Shown here: in pieces, positions 52,236 through 61,936 of the stretch
Layout: the number at the start of each line of letters is the position of its first letter
Numbering within the stretch: position 1 is the stretch's first letter
Source of the DNA: Mycobacterium sp. GA-0227b
GTDB taxonomy: Bacteria; Actinomycetota; Actinomycetes; Mycobacteriales; Mycobacteriaceae
Direction of reading: 5' to 3'
Length of the DNA: 64,000 bases
NCBI RefSeq assembly: GCF_001499855.1
Contig: NZ_LQIK01000004.1
Coordinates: 124,001-188,000, forward strand
Translations under genes and position numbers: made by a program
The notes under the pieces: model-generated
What the model was told of the DNA's origin: nothing
What the model saw: the letters and a program-made list of their open reading frames with translations, nothing else
The model's database searches: none

Positions 52236-53000
52236 CTACTGGGTGCAGCTGGCGATCATCGAGTTGTTGTTCTGCGCGGTGATCAGCGTGCCCGCAGCGT
52301 CGGTGATGCTGCAGTTCAGCTGGCCGGCGACGCTGGTCGCGGTGACCGACTTGAGCTCCACACCAGGTTCGAGGACGACCTGTTTGGCCCACGGCAGCGC
52401 GACGTTGACCTCGGTCTTCAGCGCGCCCTGGCCGTCGGTGTAGATCACCGTCACGAGGTCGATCAACTGGCGGTTGCCCGTCACCCGGTAGGTGATGGTG
52501 CGCGGTGACACCGGTGCAGGCGGCGGGACGGCCGCGGGCTGGGTGGCGGTGGGTGGTGCCGTCTGAGCGGTCGGGGTCTCGGCGGTCGGGCTGACGGTCG
52601 TGACGGTCTCCGGCGGCAGCGACGAGGGGACGGGCTGGGTCGCACCGGCGCGCGGGGCGGTCGTCGTGGCCGGCGCGCTCGACAGGGTGGGGGCGTCCGA
52701 GGTCGCGGTGGCCGACACCGAACCGCTGTCGCCGCCGCCGAGGATGATGCCGGTGGTTCCGATTGCGATGAACAGGATCACGCCGGCGATTCCGGCCACC
52801 CACATCCAGCGCCGATCGATGCGCTCCTCGTCGTACTGCTGTTCGTACTCGTCATAGTCCTCGTACTCGTCGGGGGCCGGCATCCCGTCGTACTCGTAGT
52901 CGAGGTCCGGGGCGGGTGGTTCGGCGTACCCGGCGTAGCTGGGGATCCGTTCGGTCGGGGTGAGCGAATACGGCGAATGCGCGGTGTAAGGCCTGTTCAT
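52236..53000 (-). CDS. Membrane-anchored Thr/Pro-rich protein with MmpS-like outer domain (Rv3209-like)
   Basis: A 254-residue protein. The cytoplasmic N-terminus is acidic and Tyr-rich (about 30-62), a single TM follows (WMWVAGIAGVILFIAIGTTGII, about 66-87), then a Thr/Pro/Ala-rich stalk, and a C-terminal ~85-residue domain (YRVTGNRQLIDLVTVIYTDGQG, VALPWAKQVVLEPGV, Cys in LNCS and ASC) similar in layout to MmpS accessory proteins. No mmpL lies beside it. Ends 16 bases from the ferritin-like gene. Confidence 0.8.
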   Translation of the reverse strand: MNRPYTAHSPYSLTPTERIPSYAGYAEPPAPDLDYEYDGMPAPDEYEDYDEYEQQYDEERIDRRWMWVAGIAGVILFIAIGTTGIILGGGDSGSVSATATSDAPTLSSAPATTTAPRAGATQPVPSSLPPETVTTVSPTAETPTAQTAPPTATQPAAVPPPAPVSPRTITYRVTGNRQLIDLVTVIYTDGQGALKTEVNVALPWAKQVVLEPGVELKSVTATSVAGQLNCSITDAAGTLITAQNNNSMIASCTQ

Positions 53001-53233
53001 ATGGGTTTTCCCGGGTCGTGTAGGGCACGGAAACTGTTGCCGGGCCTGATGCTATCGATGCTGGAGTGACGGGTGAGGTTCAGTGGCTGGTGTGTTGGTT
53101 ACGGTCCGGACTCGGTTCGGTCGCCGTTGGTCTCGGAGCTTCGCTGACCGCGAACTCACCGGCGCGCTGCGCGCGGCGCGCCGTCCATTAGCCTTGCGTC
53201 AAGTTCTTCGGTGCAACGGAAAGGGACCACGGC

Positions 53234-54224
<991 letters not shown>

Positions 54225-54293
54225 TCACAGCGACTCCAACCGTCGGTGGCGCGCCGAGAGTTCGACTGCGCTGGCCTGTGTCATCCTGTTTCG

Positions 54294-55355
54294 GTGACCT
54301 ACGACTCCCGCACGCGAGGAGGACAACTGGGTCCAGAGCATCGCAGCAGCGGCCGCGTGCCCGCGCTGCGCAACGAGTGGCGTGAGCCTTTGCGCGCCCA
54401 ACGCGACCCGCTCGCCGAGAGCTCGGGACGGGTCAGGTCCAACCGCGCCGAGCACCGCGGAATTCGTAAGCAGACGTGGCTCGGCCGCTTCCTTTCCACC
54501 TACGGCTGGCGGGCCTACGCGCTGCCGGTGCTGATCGTGGTGACCGCGGTCGTGGTCTACCAGACGATCACCGGCACCAGCGCGCCCGCACCGATGCAGG
54601 CCGAGGGTCCGGTGCAGGGCCCGCCGACCATCGGGGTGGCCAGCACGGCGATCATCGGCGCGCCGCCGAAAGGCCTGACACAGTTCGACGCGAACCTGCC
54701 GACCGGAATCCTGCCGCAGGGCGGGCCGTTCACCCAAGCCGGCGCCAAGACGTGGCACATCGTGCCGGGCACCACCGCGCAGGTCGGGCAGGGCACCGCG
54801 AAGGTGTTCAGCTACACCGTCGAGGTCGAGAACGGCATCGACACTGCGACGTTCGGCGGCGACGAGGCGTTCGCCCGCATGGTCAGCGAGACCCTGGCCA
54901 ACCCCAAGAGCTGGACGCACAATCCGCAGTTCGCCTTCGTCCGCCTCGACGCGGCGTCGAACGTCGAGCCCGACTTCCGGATCTCGCTGAGCACGCCGAT
55001 GACCGTGCGTGAGGGCTGCGGATACGACATACAGCTGGAGGCGTCCTGCTACAACCCGGCTTACGCCGACGGGCAGCCGCGCGTGTTCATCAACGAGGCG
55101 CGCTGGGTGCGCGGGGCGGTGCCGTTTCAGGGCGACGTCGGCTCGTATCGGCAGTACCTGATCAACCACGAGGTCGGCCACGCGATCGGCTATCAGCGGC
55201 ACGAGCCGTGCGGGGGCAACGATCAGCTGGCGCCGGTGATGATGCAGCAGACGTTCTCGACCAACAACAACGACGCCGCGCGGTTCGACCCGCAGTCGGT
55301 GCAGCCCGACAACCACACCTGCAAGCCCAACCCCTGGCCGTATCCGATCGCCTGA
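54294..55355 (+). CDS. DUF3152 membrane-anchored zincin-like protein (Rv3207c-like)
   Basis: A protein of about 353 residues. After a long charged N-terminal tail, one TM segment (ALPVLIVVTAVVVYQTI, about 83-99) leads to an extracytoplasmic domain with a HExxH zinc-protease motif (NHEVGHAIGYQRHEPC). Cys pairs in EGCGYDIQLEASCYNP support export. A metallopeptidase acting at the envelope is likely, but no substrate is known. The chosen GTG 54294 gives MTYDSRTR; the open frame extends further 5'. Confidence 0.85.
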   Translation: MTYDSRTRGGQLGPEHRSSGRVPALRNEWREPLRAQRDPLAESSGRVRSNRAEHRGIRKQTWLGRFLSTYGWRAYALPVLIVVTAVVVYQTITGTSAPAPMQAEGPVQGPPTIGVASTAIIGAPPKGLTQFDANLPTGILPQGGPFTQAGAKTWHIVPGTTAQVGQGTAKVFSYTVEVENGIDTATFGGDEAFARMVSETLANPKSWTHNPQFAFVRLDAASNVEPDFRISLSTPMTVREGCGYDIQLEASCYNPAYADGQPRVFINEARWVRGAVPFQGDVGSYRQYLINHEVGHAIGYQRHEPCGGNDQLAPVMMQQTFSTNNNDAARFDPQSVQPDNHTCKPNPWPYPIA

Positions 55356-55538
55356 ACGAGACCTGCGTCACCCCCTCGGGTGCGCGAGCTTGCGGGTTTG
55401 CACACGACACGCCACCTTTTCCAGTACTTCCCGCACGCTCACCGGCCGTGGAGCGGGCGGGAAGCGCTGACGTCTCATTGCTGTTGAAAGTCGTACCTGC
55501 TGAGATGGACTGCAGACGTCAATTAAGGAGATTTCTCG

Positions 55539-56717
55539 GTGTCTACACCGTTGCCGCCGCTGGTCGAACCGGCGGCTGAACTCACCCGCGAGGAAGTCGC
55601 GCGCTACAGCCGCCACCTCATCATCCCGGACCTCGGCCTGGACGGGCAGAAGCGGCTGAAGAACGCCCGGGTGCTCGTCATCGGCGCCGGTGGGTTGGGT
55701 TCGCCGACGCTGCTGTACCTCGCCGCGGCCGGCGTCGGCACGATCGGGATCGTCGAGTTCGACGTGGTCGACGAGTCGAATCTGCAACGCCAGATCATCC
55801 ACGGCCAGGCCGACATCGGCCGATCCAAGGCCGAGAGCGCCCGTGACTCGATCCTCGACATCAACCCGCTCGTGAACGTCCGGCTGCACCAGTTCCGCCT
55901 CGAGCCCGACAACGCCGTCGAGCTGTTCGCGCAGTACGACCTGATACTGGACGGCACCGACAACTTCGCCACCCGCTATCTGGTCAACGATGCCGCGGTG
56001 CTGGCGCACAAGCCCTATGTGTGGGGCTCGATCTACCGGTTCGAGGGTCAGATCTCGGTGTTCTGGGAGGACGCCCCCGACGGTCTGGGCCTGAACTACC
56101 GCGACCTGTACCCGGAGCCGCCCCCTCCCGGGATGGTGCCGTCCTGCGCGGAGGGCGGGGTGCTGGGCATCCTGTGCTCCTCGGTCGCGTCGGTGATGGG
56201 CACCGAGGCGATCAAGCTGATCACCGGCATCGGGGAGACGCTGCTGGGTCGCCTGATGGTCTACGACGCGCTGGACATGACGTACCGCACCATCAAGATC
56301 CGCAAGGATCCCTCCACCCCGAAGATCACCGAGCTGATCGACTACGAGGAGTTCTGCGGCGTCGTCTCCGATGCCGCCGCCGAAGCCGCTGCCGACTCCA
56401 CGATCACCCCACGTGAGCTCAAGGAGCTGCTGGATTCCGGCAAACCGCTGGCGCTGATCGACGTGCGCGAGCAGGTCGAGTGGGACATCAACCGCATCGA
56501 GGGTGCCGAGCTGATCCCGAAGGGCTCCTTCGAGTCGGGCGAGGCGCTGGCTCGGCTGCCGGTCGACCGGACGCCGGTGTTCTACTGCAAGACCGGTGTG
56601 CGCTCCGCCGAAGTGTTGGCGATCGCGAAGAAGGCGGGTTTCTCCGACGCGATGCATGTTCAGGGCGGAATCGTGGCCTGGGGCAACCAACTCGAACCCG
56701 ACATGGTCATGTACTAA
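55539..56717 (+). CDS. moeZ: MoeZ/MoeB1 sulfurtransferase-adenylyltransferase
   Basis: A 392-residue fusion of an E1-like adenylyltransferase (ThiF/MoeB fold; Gly-rich VIGAGGLGS about 48-55, GTDNFATRY adenylation region, zinc-type cysteines in SCAEGGVLGILCSS) and a C-terminal rhodanese domain with active-site Cys350 in YCKTGVRS. It activates and thiolates sulfur-carrier proteins (MoaD, CysO, ThiS-like) for molybdopterin and cysteine synthesis. GTG 55539 has AAGGAG upstream. A 183-base leader contains two GACGTC words but no riboswitch I can name. Confidence 0.93.
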   Translation: MSTPLPPLVEPAAELTREEVARYSRHLIIPDLGLDGQKRLKNARVLVIGAGGLGSPTLLYLAAAGVGTIGIVEFDVVDESNLQRQIIHGQADIGRSKAESARDSILDINPLVNVRLHQFRLEPDNAVELFAQYDLILDGTDNFATRYLVNDAAVLAHKPYVWGSIYRFEGQISVFWEDAPDGLGLNYRDLYPEPPPPGMVPSCAEGGVLGILCSSVASVMGTEAIKLITGIGETLLGRLMVYDALDMTYRTIKIRKDPSTPKITELIDYEEFCGVVSDAAAEAAADSTITPRELKELLDSGKPLALIDVREQVEWDINRIEGAELIPKGSFESGEALARLPVDRTPVFYCKTGVRSAEVLAIAKKAGFSDAMHVQGGIVAWGNQLEPDMVMY

Positions 56718-56750
56718 CGGCTGGTTAGCCGGAATCCGGCTTACGCTGAG

Positions 56751-57608
56751 GTGGTGACTGTCGAACGGCCACCGGATCATGTGCTGGCCGCGTTCGGCCT
56801 GACCGGCGTTGCGCCGGCTCCCCTCGGATCGAGCTGGGAAGGCGGCTGGCGCTGCGGCGAAGTCGTGCTGTCGATGGTCGCCGACCATGCCCGCGCCGCG
56901 TGGTCGGCCAAGGTGCGGGAAACGTTGTTCGTCGACGGAGTGCGGTTGGCGCGTCCCGTGCGCTCCACCGACGGACGGTATGTGGTCGCCGGCTGGCGCG
57001 CGGACACTTTCGTCGCGGGCACCCCGGAGCCGCGCCATGATGAGGTGGTCTCGGCCGCGGTGCGGCTGCACGAGGCGACGGCCAAGCTGGAGCGTCCGAG
57101 GTTTCTGACACAGCCGCCGGTGGCGCCGTGGGCCGACGTCGACGTGTTCATCGCCGCCGACCGCGCCGCGTGGGAGGAGCGCCCGCTGCACTCGCTGCCG
57201 CCGGGCGCACGGGTGGCGCCCGGTTCGGCCGACGGGCAGCGCTCGGTCGAACTGCTCAACCAGCTCGCCGGGTTGCGCAGGCCGACGAAGAGCCCTAGTC
57301 AACTGGTGCACGGGGACCTCTACGGCACAGTGCTTTTCGCGGGCACCGCCGCACCGGGGATCACCGACATCATCCCGTACTGGCGGCCGGCATCGTGGGC
57401 GGCCGGTGTCGTCGTGGTCGACGCGCTGTCCTGGGGAGAAGCCGACGACGGGCTCATCGAACGTTGGGGCCCGCTGCCCGAATGGCCGCAGATGTTGTTG
57501 CGCGCATTGATGTTCCGCATCGCGGTGCATGCGCTTCACCCGAGGTCGACGGCTGCCGCGTTTCCCGGACTGGCCCGCACGGCGGCCCTGGTACGACTGG
57601 TGCTCTAG
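56751..57608 (+). CDS. TIGR02569-family phosphotransferase-like protein (Rv3205c-like)
   Basis: A 285-residue actinobacterial protein. A kinase-like His-Gly-Asp box (SQLVHGDLYGTVLF, about 188-201) and ITDIIPYW resemble aminoglycoside-phosphotransferase-type folds, with an Asp-x-x-Pro pattern in place of the usual D-box. It follows moeZ by 33 bases and may be cotranscribed. Start GTG 56751 (or 56754). Function unknown. Confidence 0.82.
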   Translation: MVTVERPPDHVLAAFGLTGVAPAPLGSSWEGGWRCGEVVLSMVADHARAAWSAKVRETLFVDGVRLARPVRSTDGRYVVAGWRADTFVAGTPEPRHDEVVSAAVRLHEATAKLERPRFLTQPPVAPWADVDVFIAADRAAWEERPLHSLPPGARVAPGSADGQRSVELLNQLAGLRRPTKSPSQLVHGDLYGTVLFAGTAAPGITDIIPYWRPASWAAGVVVVDALSWGEADDGLIERWGPLPEWPQMLLRALMFRIAVHALHPRSTAAAFPGLARTAALVRLVL

Positions 57609-57628
57609 AGCATGTCGAACCTGAGTTA

Positions 57629-57666
57629 CCGGCACGCTTGCCGGCCCGCGAAACGTGTGACGGGCC
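57629..57666. terminator. Stem-loops between convergent genes
   Basis: CCGGCA-cgct-TGCCGG (57629-57644) is a perfect 6-bp stem, and GGCCCG (57643-57648) can alternatively pair with CGGGCC (57661-57666). They fill the short gap between the Rv3205c-like gene and the opposing ATL gene. Confidence 0.5.
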
Positions 57667-57679
57667 CACATTCGGCACT

Positions 57680-57976
57680 TCAGAAGGTGTGCCGGACCTC
57701 GCTGAGCCTTATCCGGCCATCGTTCGCGAGCACGCCTTCGGCCCGCAGCCGCTCCAGCTGACGCGTCGCCAGATGCGGCGCGGGCTTTCCCGACGCGGTG
57801 ATCACCCGATGCCACGGCAGGTCCGATGAGTCGGTGCGCATGATCCAGCCGACAATCCGCGGGCTGGAAAGCCCTGCGGCCTCGGCGATATCGCCGTACG
57901 TCGACACGCGACCGGCAGGGATGGACGCCACGAGAGCGCGCACTGCCTCGACCTGTTCGTCGGTGATCGCGGCCAT
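57680..57976 (-). CDS. Alkyltransferase-like (ATL) DNA-repair protein
   Basis: A 98-residue protein of the MGMT/Ogt C-terminal domain type. The DNA-binding recognition (RIVGWIMRT) and active-site helix are present, but the catalytic Pro-Cys-His-Arg becomes Pro-Trp-His-Arg (Trp55 in LPWHRVI), so it cannot transfer alkyl groups. ATL proteins instead bind O6-alkylguanine and recruit nucleotide excision repair. ATG 57976 is chosen; it lies two bases after the lipV stop. Counterpart of Rv3204. Confidence 0.9.
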   Translation of the reverse strand: MAAITDEQVEAVRALVASIPAGRVSTYGDIAEAAGLSSPRIVGWIMRTDSSDLPWHRVITASGKPAPHLATRQLERLRAEGVLANDGRIRLSEVRHTF

Positions 57977-57978
57977 CG

Positions 57979-58770
57979 CTAGGTCAGTCGTTCCCGGATC
58001 AAGGCCGCCGTCTCGGCGGGCCGCGCTTGAGCCACCATGTGGTCGCAATCCCAGTGCAGCAGCGTGAAATCCGCGCCGAGGCCATCGGTGAGCGCCGCTA
58101 TCAGCTCATCGGTCGCGTACGGTGGATCGGTGCGGGCAGCGCGGACCAAAGTCGTCGGTGTGCCCTTGGCGGGCAACGCGGCCGGTCTGGCCAGCTCGCT
58201 CCAGTAGGACATCATCGCGGGAATGCTGATCCGCCAACCGACCCGGCCGGTCGGCAGGTCGACCAGGTGCTCGTCGAGTTCGCGCTCCAGCTCGTCGTCG
58301 TCCACCTCGCCCCAGGACCCGTTCACCTTCTCCGCGCGCGCCTCGGCGCGGTCGGGATAGTCGGGCGAGGCGAACATGTCGTCGGCGATGTCGCGCATCC
58401 AGCTGCCGTCCAACCCCACTGCGGGGTCGAGCAATACGAGCGCCGACACCAAATCTGGTCGCGCAGCCGCGAGATCCAACGCGATCGCACCGCCGAACGA
58501 ATGCCCAACGACCACGACTGGCTCGTCGAGCAGCCCGGCCAACGCCGTCACATTGGCGTCGATCGTCCACGGCGCCGCCCATGACGAACGACCGTGGCCG
58601 AGTAGGTCCGGCGCGGCGACCGCGAACTCGGCCAGATGCCGCGTCGACAGTGTCTGCCACCGCTGCCCGTGCCCGGTCAGCCCATGGATGGCCAGTATCT
58701 GCGCTGGACCTGCCGGGCCGTAGCGGTGAACATGCAGGAGTTCGGTCACGGGTGTTGATGCTGCCAGCAT
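57979..58770 (-). CDS. lipV: Alpha/beta-hydrolase LipV
   Basis: A 263-residue serine hydrolase (carboxylesterase/lipase family). Oxyanion-type IHGLTGHGQRW, nucleophile VGHSFGGA (Ser about 93), and the late His in WDCDHMVAQ are clear. No signal peptide, so cytoplasmic. ATG 58770 or the in-frame GTG 58749 may start it. It lies head-to-head with adnA, 43 bases apart. Confidence 0.85.
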   Translation of the reverse strand: MLAASTPVTELLHVHRYGPAGPAQILAIHGLTGHGQRWQTLSTRHLAEFAVAAPDLLGHGRSSWAAPWTIDANVTALAGLLDEPVVVVGHSFGGAIALDLAAARPDLVSALVLLDPAVGLDGSWMRDIADDMFASPDYPDRAEARAEKVNGSWGEVDDDELERELDEHLVDLPTGRVGWRISIPAMMSYWSELARPAALPAKGTPTTLVRAARTDPPYATDELIAALTDGLGADFTLLHWDCDHMVAQARPAETAALIRERLT

Positions 58771-58813
58771 CCGGCGCCGCCCACTTGTCGGACCCCCGTG
58801 GTGTCATGCGTTC

Positions 58814-61800
58814 ATGTTCGCGCCACAGACCGACCTCGGCCCAACCGCGCTCACCGAGCCCGGCATGCGCGGCGTGGTGCGCGTGATCGGGGGTGCAGGC
58901 ACCGGCAAGAGCACGCTGCTGGTTCGGACCGCGGCGGCGCACATCGCCGCGGGCATGGACCCGGAAGCCGTTCTGCTGCTGACCGGTTCGGCTCGCCTCG
59001 GGGTGCGGGCCCGCGCGGCCATCACCGCCGAGCTGCTGCAGGCGAGCTCGCACACCGCCGTGCGTGAACCGCTGGTGCGCACAGTGCACTCGTACGCGTT
59101 CGCGGTCCTGCGGATCGCGGCGCAGCGTAACGGCGACCCGCCGCCGCGGTTGATCACCGGAGCCGAACAGGACGGCATCATGCGGGAACTTCTGGCCGGC
59201 GACGTGGAGGACGGTGACCGGTCGGCGACCGCCTGGCCGCACCATCTGCGGCCGGCTTTGAGCACCGTCGGCTTCGCCAACGAGCTGCGCGATCTGCTCG
59301 CACGCTGCACCGAACGCGGTGTGGATCCCCTTGACCTGCAACGCATCGGGCGGCGCTCGAGCAGGCCCGAGTGGCTGGCGGCCGGTCAGTTCGCGCAGGC
59401 CTACGAGCAGATCATGCTGTTGCGATCGGCAGTCGGAATGGCCGCCCCCCAAGCCACCATCCCCGCACTCGGCGCGGCAGAACTGGTGGGGGCGGCGCTG
59501 GAAGCGTTCGCCACCGACGCCGACCTGCTGGCCGGCGAGCGTTCCCGCGTCAAACTGCTCCTCGTCGACGATGCGCAGCAACTCGACCCGCAGGCCGCGC
59601 GGCTGGTGCGCGTGCTGGCCCAGGGCGCCGAGCTCACCGTGCTCGCGGGTGATCCCAACCAGGCGGTGTTCGGCTACCGCGGGGCCGATCCTGCGCTGCT
59701 GCGGGGCGACGAGCCCGCGATCGTGCTGACCGAGTCCCGCCGCTGCGCACCGGCGATCGCCGATGCCATCACCGAAGTCGCGCGGCGATTGCCGGGCGCT
59801 GACCCGGGTCGTCTGCTGACCGGGACACCCGGTCCGGCGGGAACGCTCGCGGTACGTATCGCCGCCTCGCCGCATGCCGAGGCGGCGCTGATCGCCGACG
59901 CGTTGCGGCGCGCGCATCTGGTCGACGGGGTGCCCTGGTCGCAGATGGCGGTCATCGTGCGGTCCGTTCCCCGGCTCGGCGCCGCAGTGGCGCGCACGCT
60001 GGCGGCCGCGGGCGTTCCGGTCGACACGCCGTCGTCGACGCCGCTGGGTCAGCAACCCGCGGTGCGGTCGCTGCTGACCGTGCTCGCCGCGACGGCGGAG
60101 GGCTTGGACGCCGAGAAGGTCTCGGCGCTGATCACCGGACCGATCGGTCGGGTCGATCCGGTGTCGTTGCGCCAGTTGCGCCGGGCGTTGCGGCGCGCCG
60201 ACGGTTCCCGGCCGCCAAGGAATTTCGTCGATCTGCTCGTCGAGGCGTTGCAGCATGGCGTCGACGGGTTGCCGGACAGCCTGTCCCGCCCGTTGAGTCG
60301 CGTGCGCAACGTGCTGGCCGCGGCGCGCCGCAGCGCCGACGACGGGGACGATCCGCGCTACACGCTGTGGCAGGCCTGGCACCGCTCGGGTCTGCAACGG
60401 CGCTGGCTGGCCGCAAGTGAACGCGGCGGCCCATCGGGTGCGCAGGCCGACCGCGATCTCGACGCCGTCACCGCGCTGTTCGACGTCGCCGAGGCATACG
60501 TCAACCGCACCCCGGCGGCATCCCTACGCGGGCTCATCGACCATGTCGCGGCTCTCGGGTTGCCCGCCCGCGACGACGGCAGCGAAGCCGAGGCGGTCGC
60601 GGTGCTCAGCGCCCACGCCGCGCTGGGCCGCGAGTGGGAGTTCGTCGTCATCGCCGGTGTACAGGAAGGGCTGTGGCCCAACACGATTCCCCGCGGTGGG
60701 GTGCTGGCCACCCAGGAGCTCGTCGACGTGCTCGACGGTGTCACCGCGGAAGGTGACCGGGGCGTGTCGACCAGGGCGCCGTTGCTGGCCGAGGAACGCC
60801 GGTTGCTCATCGCCGCGATGGGCCGCGCCCGGAGCCGCCTGCTGGTGACGGCGGTCGACAGCGACAGCGGTGACGAGTCGATGCTCCCGTCGGCGTTCTG
60901 CTACGAACTCGCCGCGCAGGCCGGTGACGATGTACCCGATACCACCACACCGGTCACCGCGCCGCGGGTGTTGGCGCCCGCCGCGCTGGTCGGGCGGTTG
61001 CGGGCGGTGGTGTGCGCAGCCGACGGCGCGGTCGACGATGATGTGCGTGCGTGTGCGGCAACGCAATTGGCGCGCCTAGCGGCGGCCGGCGTGCCGGGCG
61101 CCGACCCTGCGCACTGGCAGTCCATGACACCGCTTTCCAGCGAGGAACCGCTGTGGAGTGGCGAGGACCATACCGTGACGCTCTCGCCGTCGACGTTGCA
61201 GATGCTCACCGACTGCCCGCTGCGCTGGCTGCTCGAGCGCCACGGCGGCGCCGACGGCCGCGATGTGCGCTCCGCGGTCGGCTCGCTGGTGCACGCCCTG
61301 GTCGCCGACCCCGGTCGCACCGAAAGCCAGATGGTCAACGAGCTCGAAAAGCTCTGGCCCCACTTGCCGTTCGACTCGCGCTGGTATGCCGACAACGAAC
61401 TCGGCCGCCACCGCGCGATGTTGGCGACGTTTGCGCAGTGGCGCGCGCAGACACGTGGCGAGCTCACCGAGGTGGGCACCGAGATCGACGTCGACGGGCT
61501 GGTCGTCGACGGCGAGGACGGCGGGCCCGACGTGCGGGTTCGAGGTCGGGTCGACCGCCTCGAGCGCGACAGCGAAGGCCGGCTTGTGGTGGTCGACCTC
61601 AAGACCGGCAAGAGCCCGGTGACCAAGGACGACGCGCAGAGCCACGCCCAGCTGGCGATGTATCAGCTCGCGATCGCGGAAGGCCTGCTCGGCCATGGCG
61701 ATTCACCCGGCGGTGGGCGCCTGGTCTACCTCGGCAAGCCCGGCGCCGCCGGTGCCACGCAGCGCGAACAGGACGCTCTGACACCCGAGAAGCACGCCGA

Positions 61801-61936
61801 GTGGCGCGGCACCGTGCGCCGGGCCGCGACGGCCACTCAGGGGCCGCAATTCGTCGCGCGGATCAACGATGGATGCAGTCACTGCCCCGTGCGGTCGATG
61901 TGCCCCGCCCAAACCGCCACCGGAGGTGGGTCATGA
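58814..61936 (+). CDS. adnA: AdnA subunit of the AdnAB helicase-nuclease
   Basis: A 1040-residue UvrD-like ATPase plus RecB-type nuclease that resects double-strand breaks in mycobacteria in place of RecBCD. Walker A is IGGAGTGKST (about 25-34), Walker B LLVDDAQQLDP, and superfamily-1 motifs continue to VAVLSAHAALGREWEFVVIAG. The C-terminal nuclease motif is LVVVDLKTGK (about 920) and a four-Cys iron-sulfur-type set (GCSHCPVRSMCP) ends the protein. ATG 58814; overlaps adnB by four bases (ATGA). Confidence 0.95.
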   Translation: MFAPQTDLGPTALTEPGMRGVVRVIGGAGTGKSTLLVRTAAAHIAAGMDPEAVLLLTGSARLGVRARAAITAELLQASSHTAVREPLVRTVHSYAFAVLRIAAQRNGDPPPRLITGAEQDGIMRELLAGDVEDGDRSATAWPHHLRPALSTVGFANELRDLLARCTERGVDPLDLQRIGRRSSRPEWLAAGQFAQAYEQIMLLRSAVGMAAPQATIPALGAAELVGAALEAFATDADLLAGERSRVKLLLVDDAQQLDPQAARLVRVLAQGAELTVLAGDPNQAVFGYRGADPALLRGDEPAIVLTESRRCAPAIADAITEVARRLPGADPGRLLTGTPGPAGTLAVRIAASPHAEAALIADALRRAHLVDGVPWSQMAVIVRSVPRLGAAVARTLAAAGVPVDTPSSTPLGQQPAVRSLLTVLAATAEGLDAEKVSALITGPIGRVDPVSLRQLRRALRRADGSRPPRNFVDLLVEALQHGVDGLPDSLSRPLSRVRNVLAAARRSADDGDDPRYTLWQAWHRSGLQRRWLAASERGGPSGAQADRDLDAVTALFDVAEAYVNRTPAASLRGLIDHVAALGLPARDDGSEAEAVAVLSAHAALGREWEFVVIAGVQEGLWPNTIPRGGVLATQELVDVLDGVTAEGDRGVSTRAPLLAEERRLLIAAMGRARSRLLVTAVDSDSGDESMLPSAFCYELAAQAGDDVPDTTTPVTAPRVLAPAALVGRLRAVVCAADGAVDDDVRACAATQLARLAAAGVPGADPAHWQSMTPLSSEEPLWSGEDHTVTLSPSTLQMLTDCPLRWLLERHGGADGRDVRSAVGSLVHALVADPGRTESQMVNELEKLWPHLPFDSRWYADNELGRHRAMLATFAQWRAQTRGELTEVGTEIDVDGLVVDGEDGGPDVRVRGRVDRLERDSEGRLVVVDLKTGKSPVTKDDAQSHAQLAMYQLAIAEGLLGHGDSPGGGRLVYLGKPGAAGATQREQDALTPEKHAEWRGTVRRAATATQGPQFVARINDGCSHCPVRSMCPAQTATGGGS

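Noticed and set aside
55356..55538. Riboswitch in the moeZ leader
   Set aside because: The leader has two GACGTC words and some pairing but matches no riboswitch core I can recognise.
55368..57815. Long minus-strand frame (about 815 codons) opposite moeZ and its neighbour
   Set aside because: Shadow of the moeZ and Rv3205c-like frames.
58106..60397. Long minus-strand frame (about 763 codons) opposite adnA
   Set aside because: Shadow; passes through the lipV gene in another frame and into adnA antisense.
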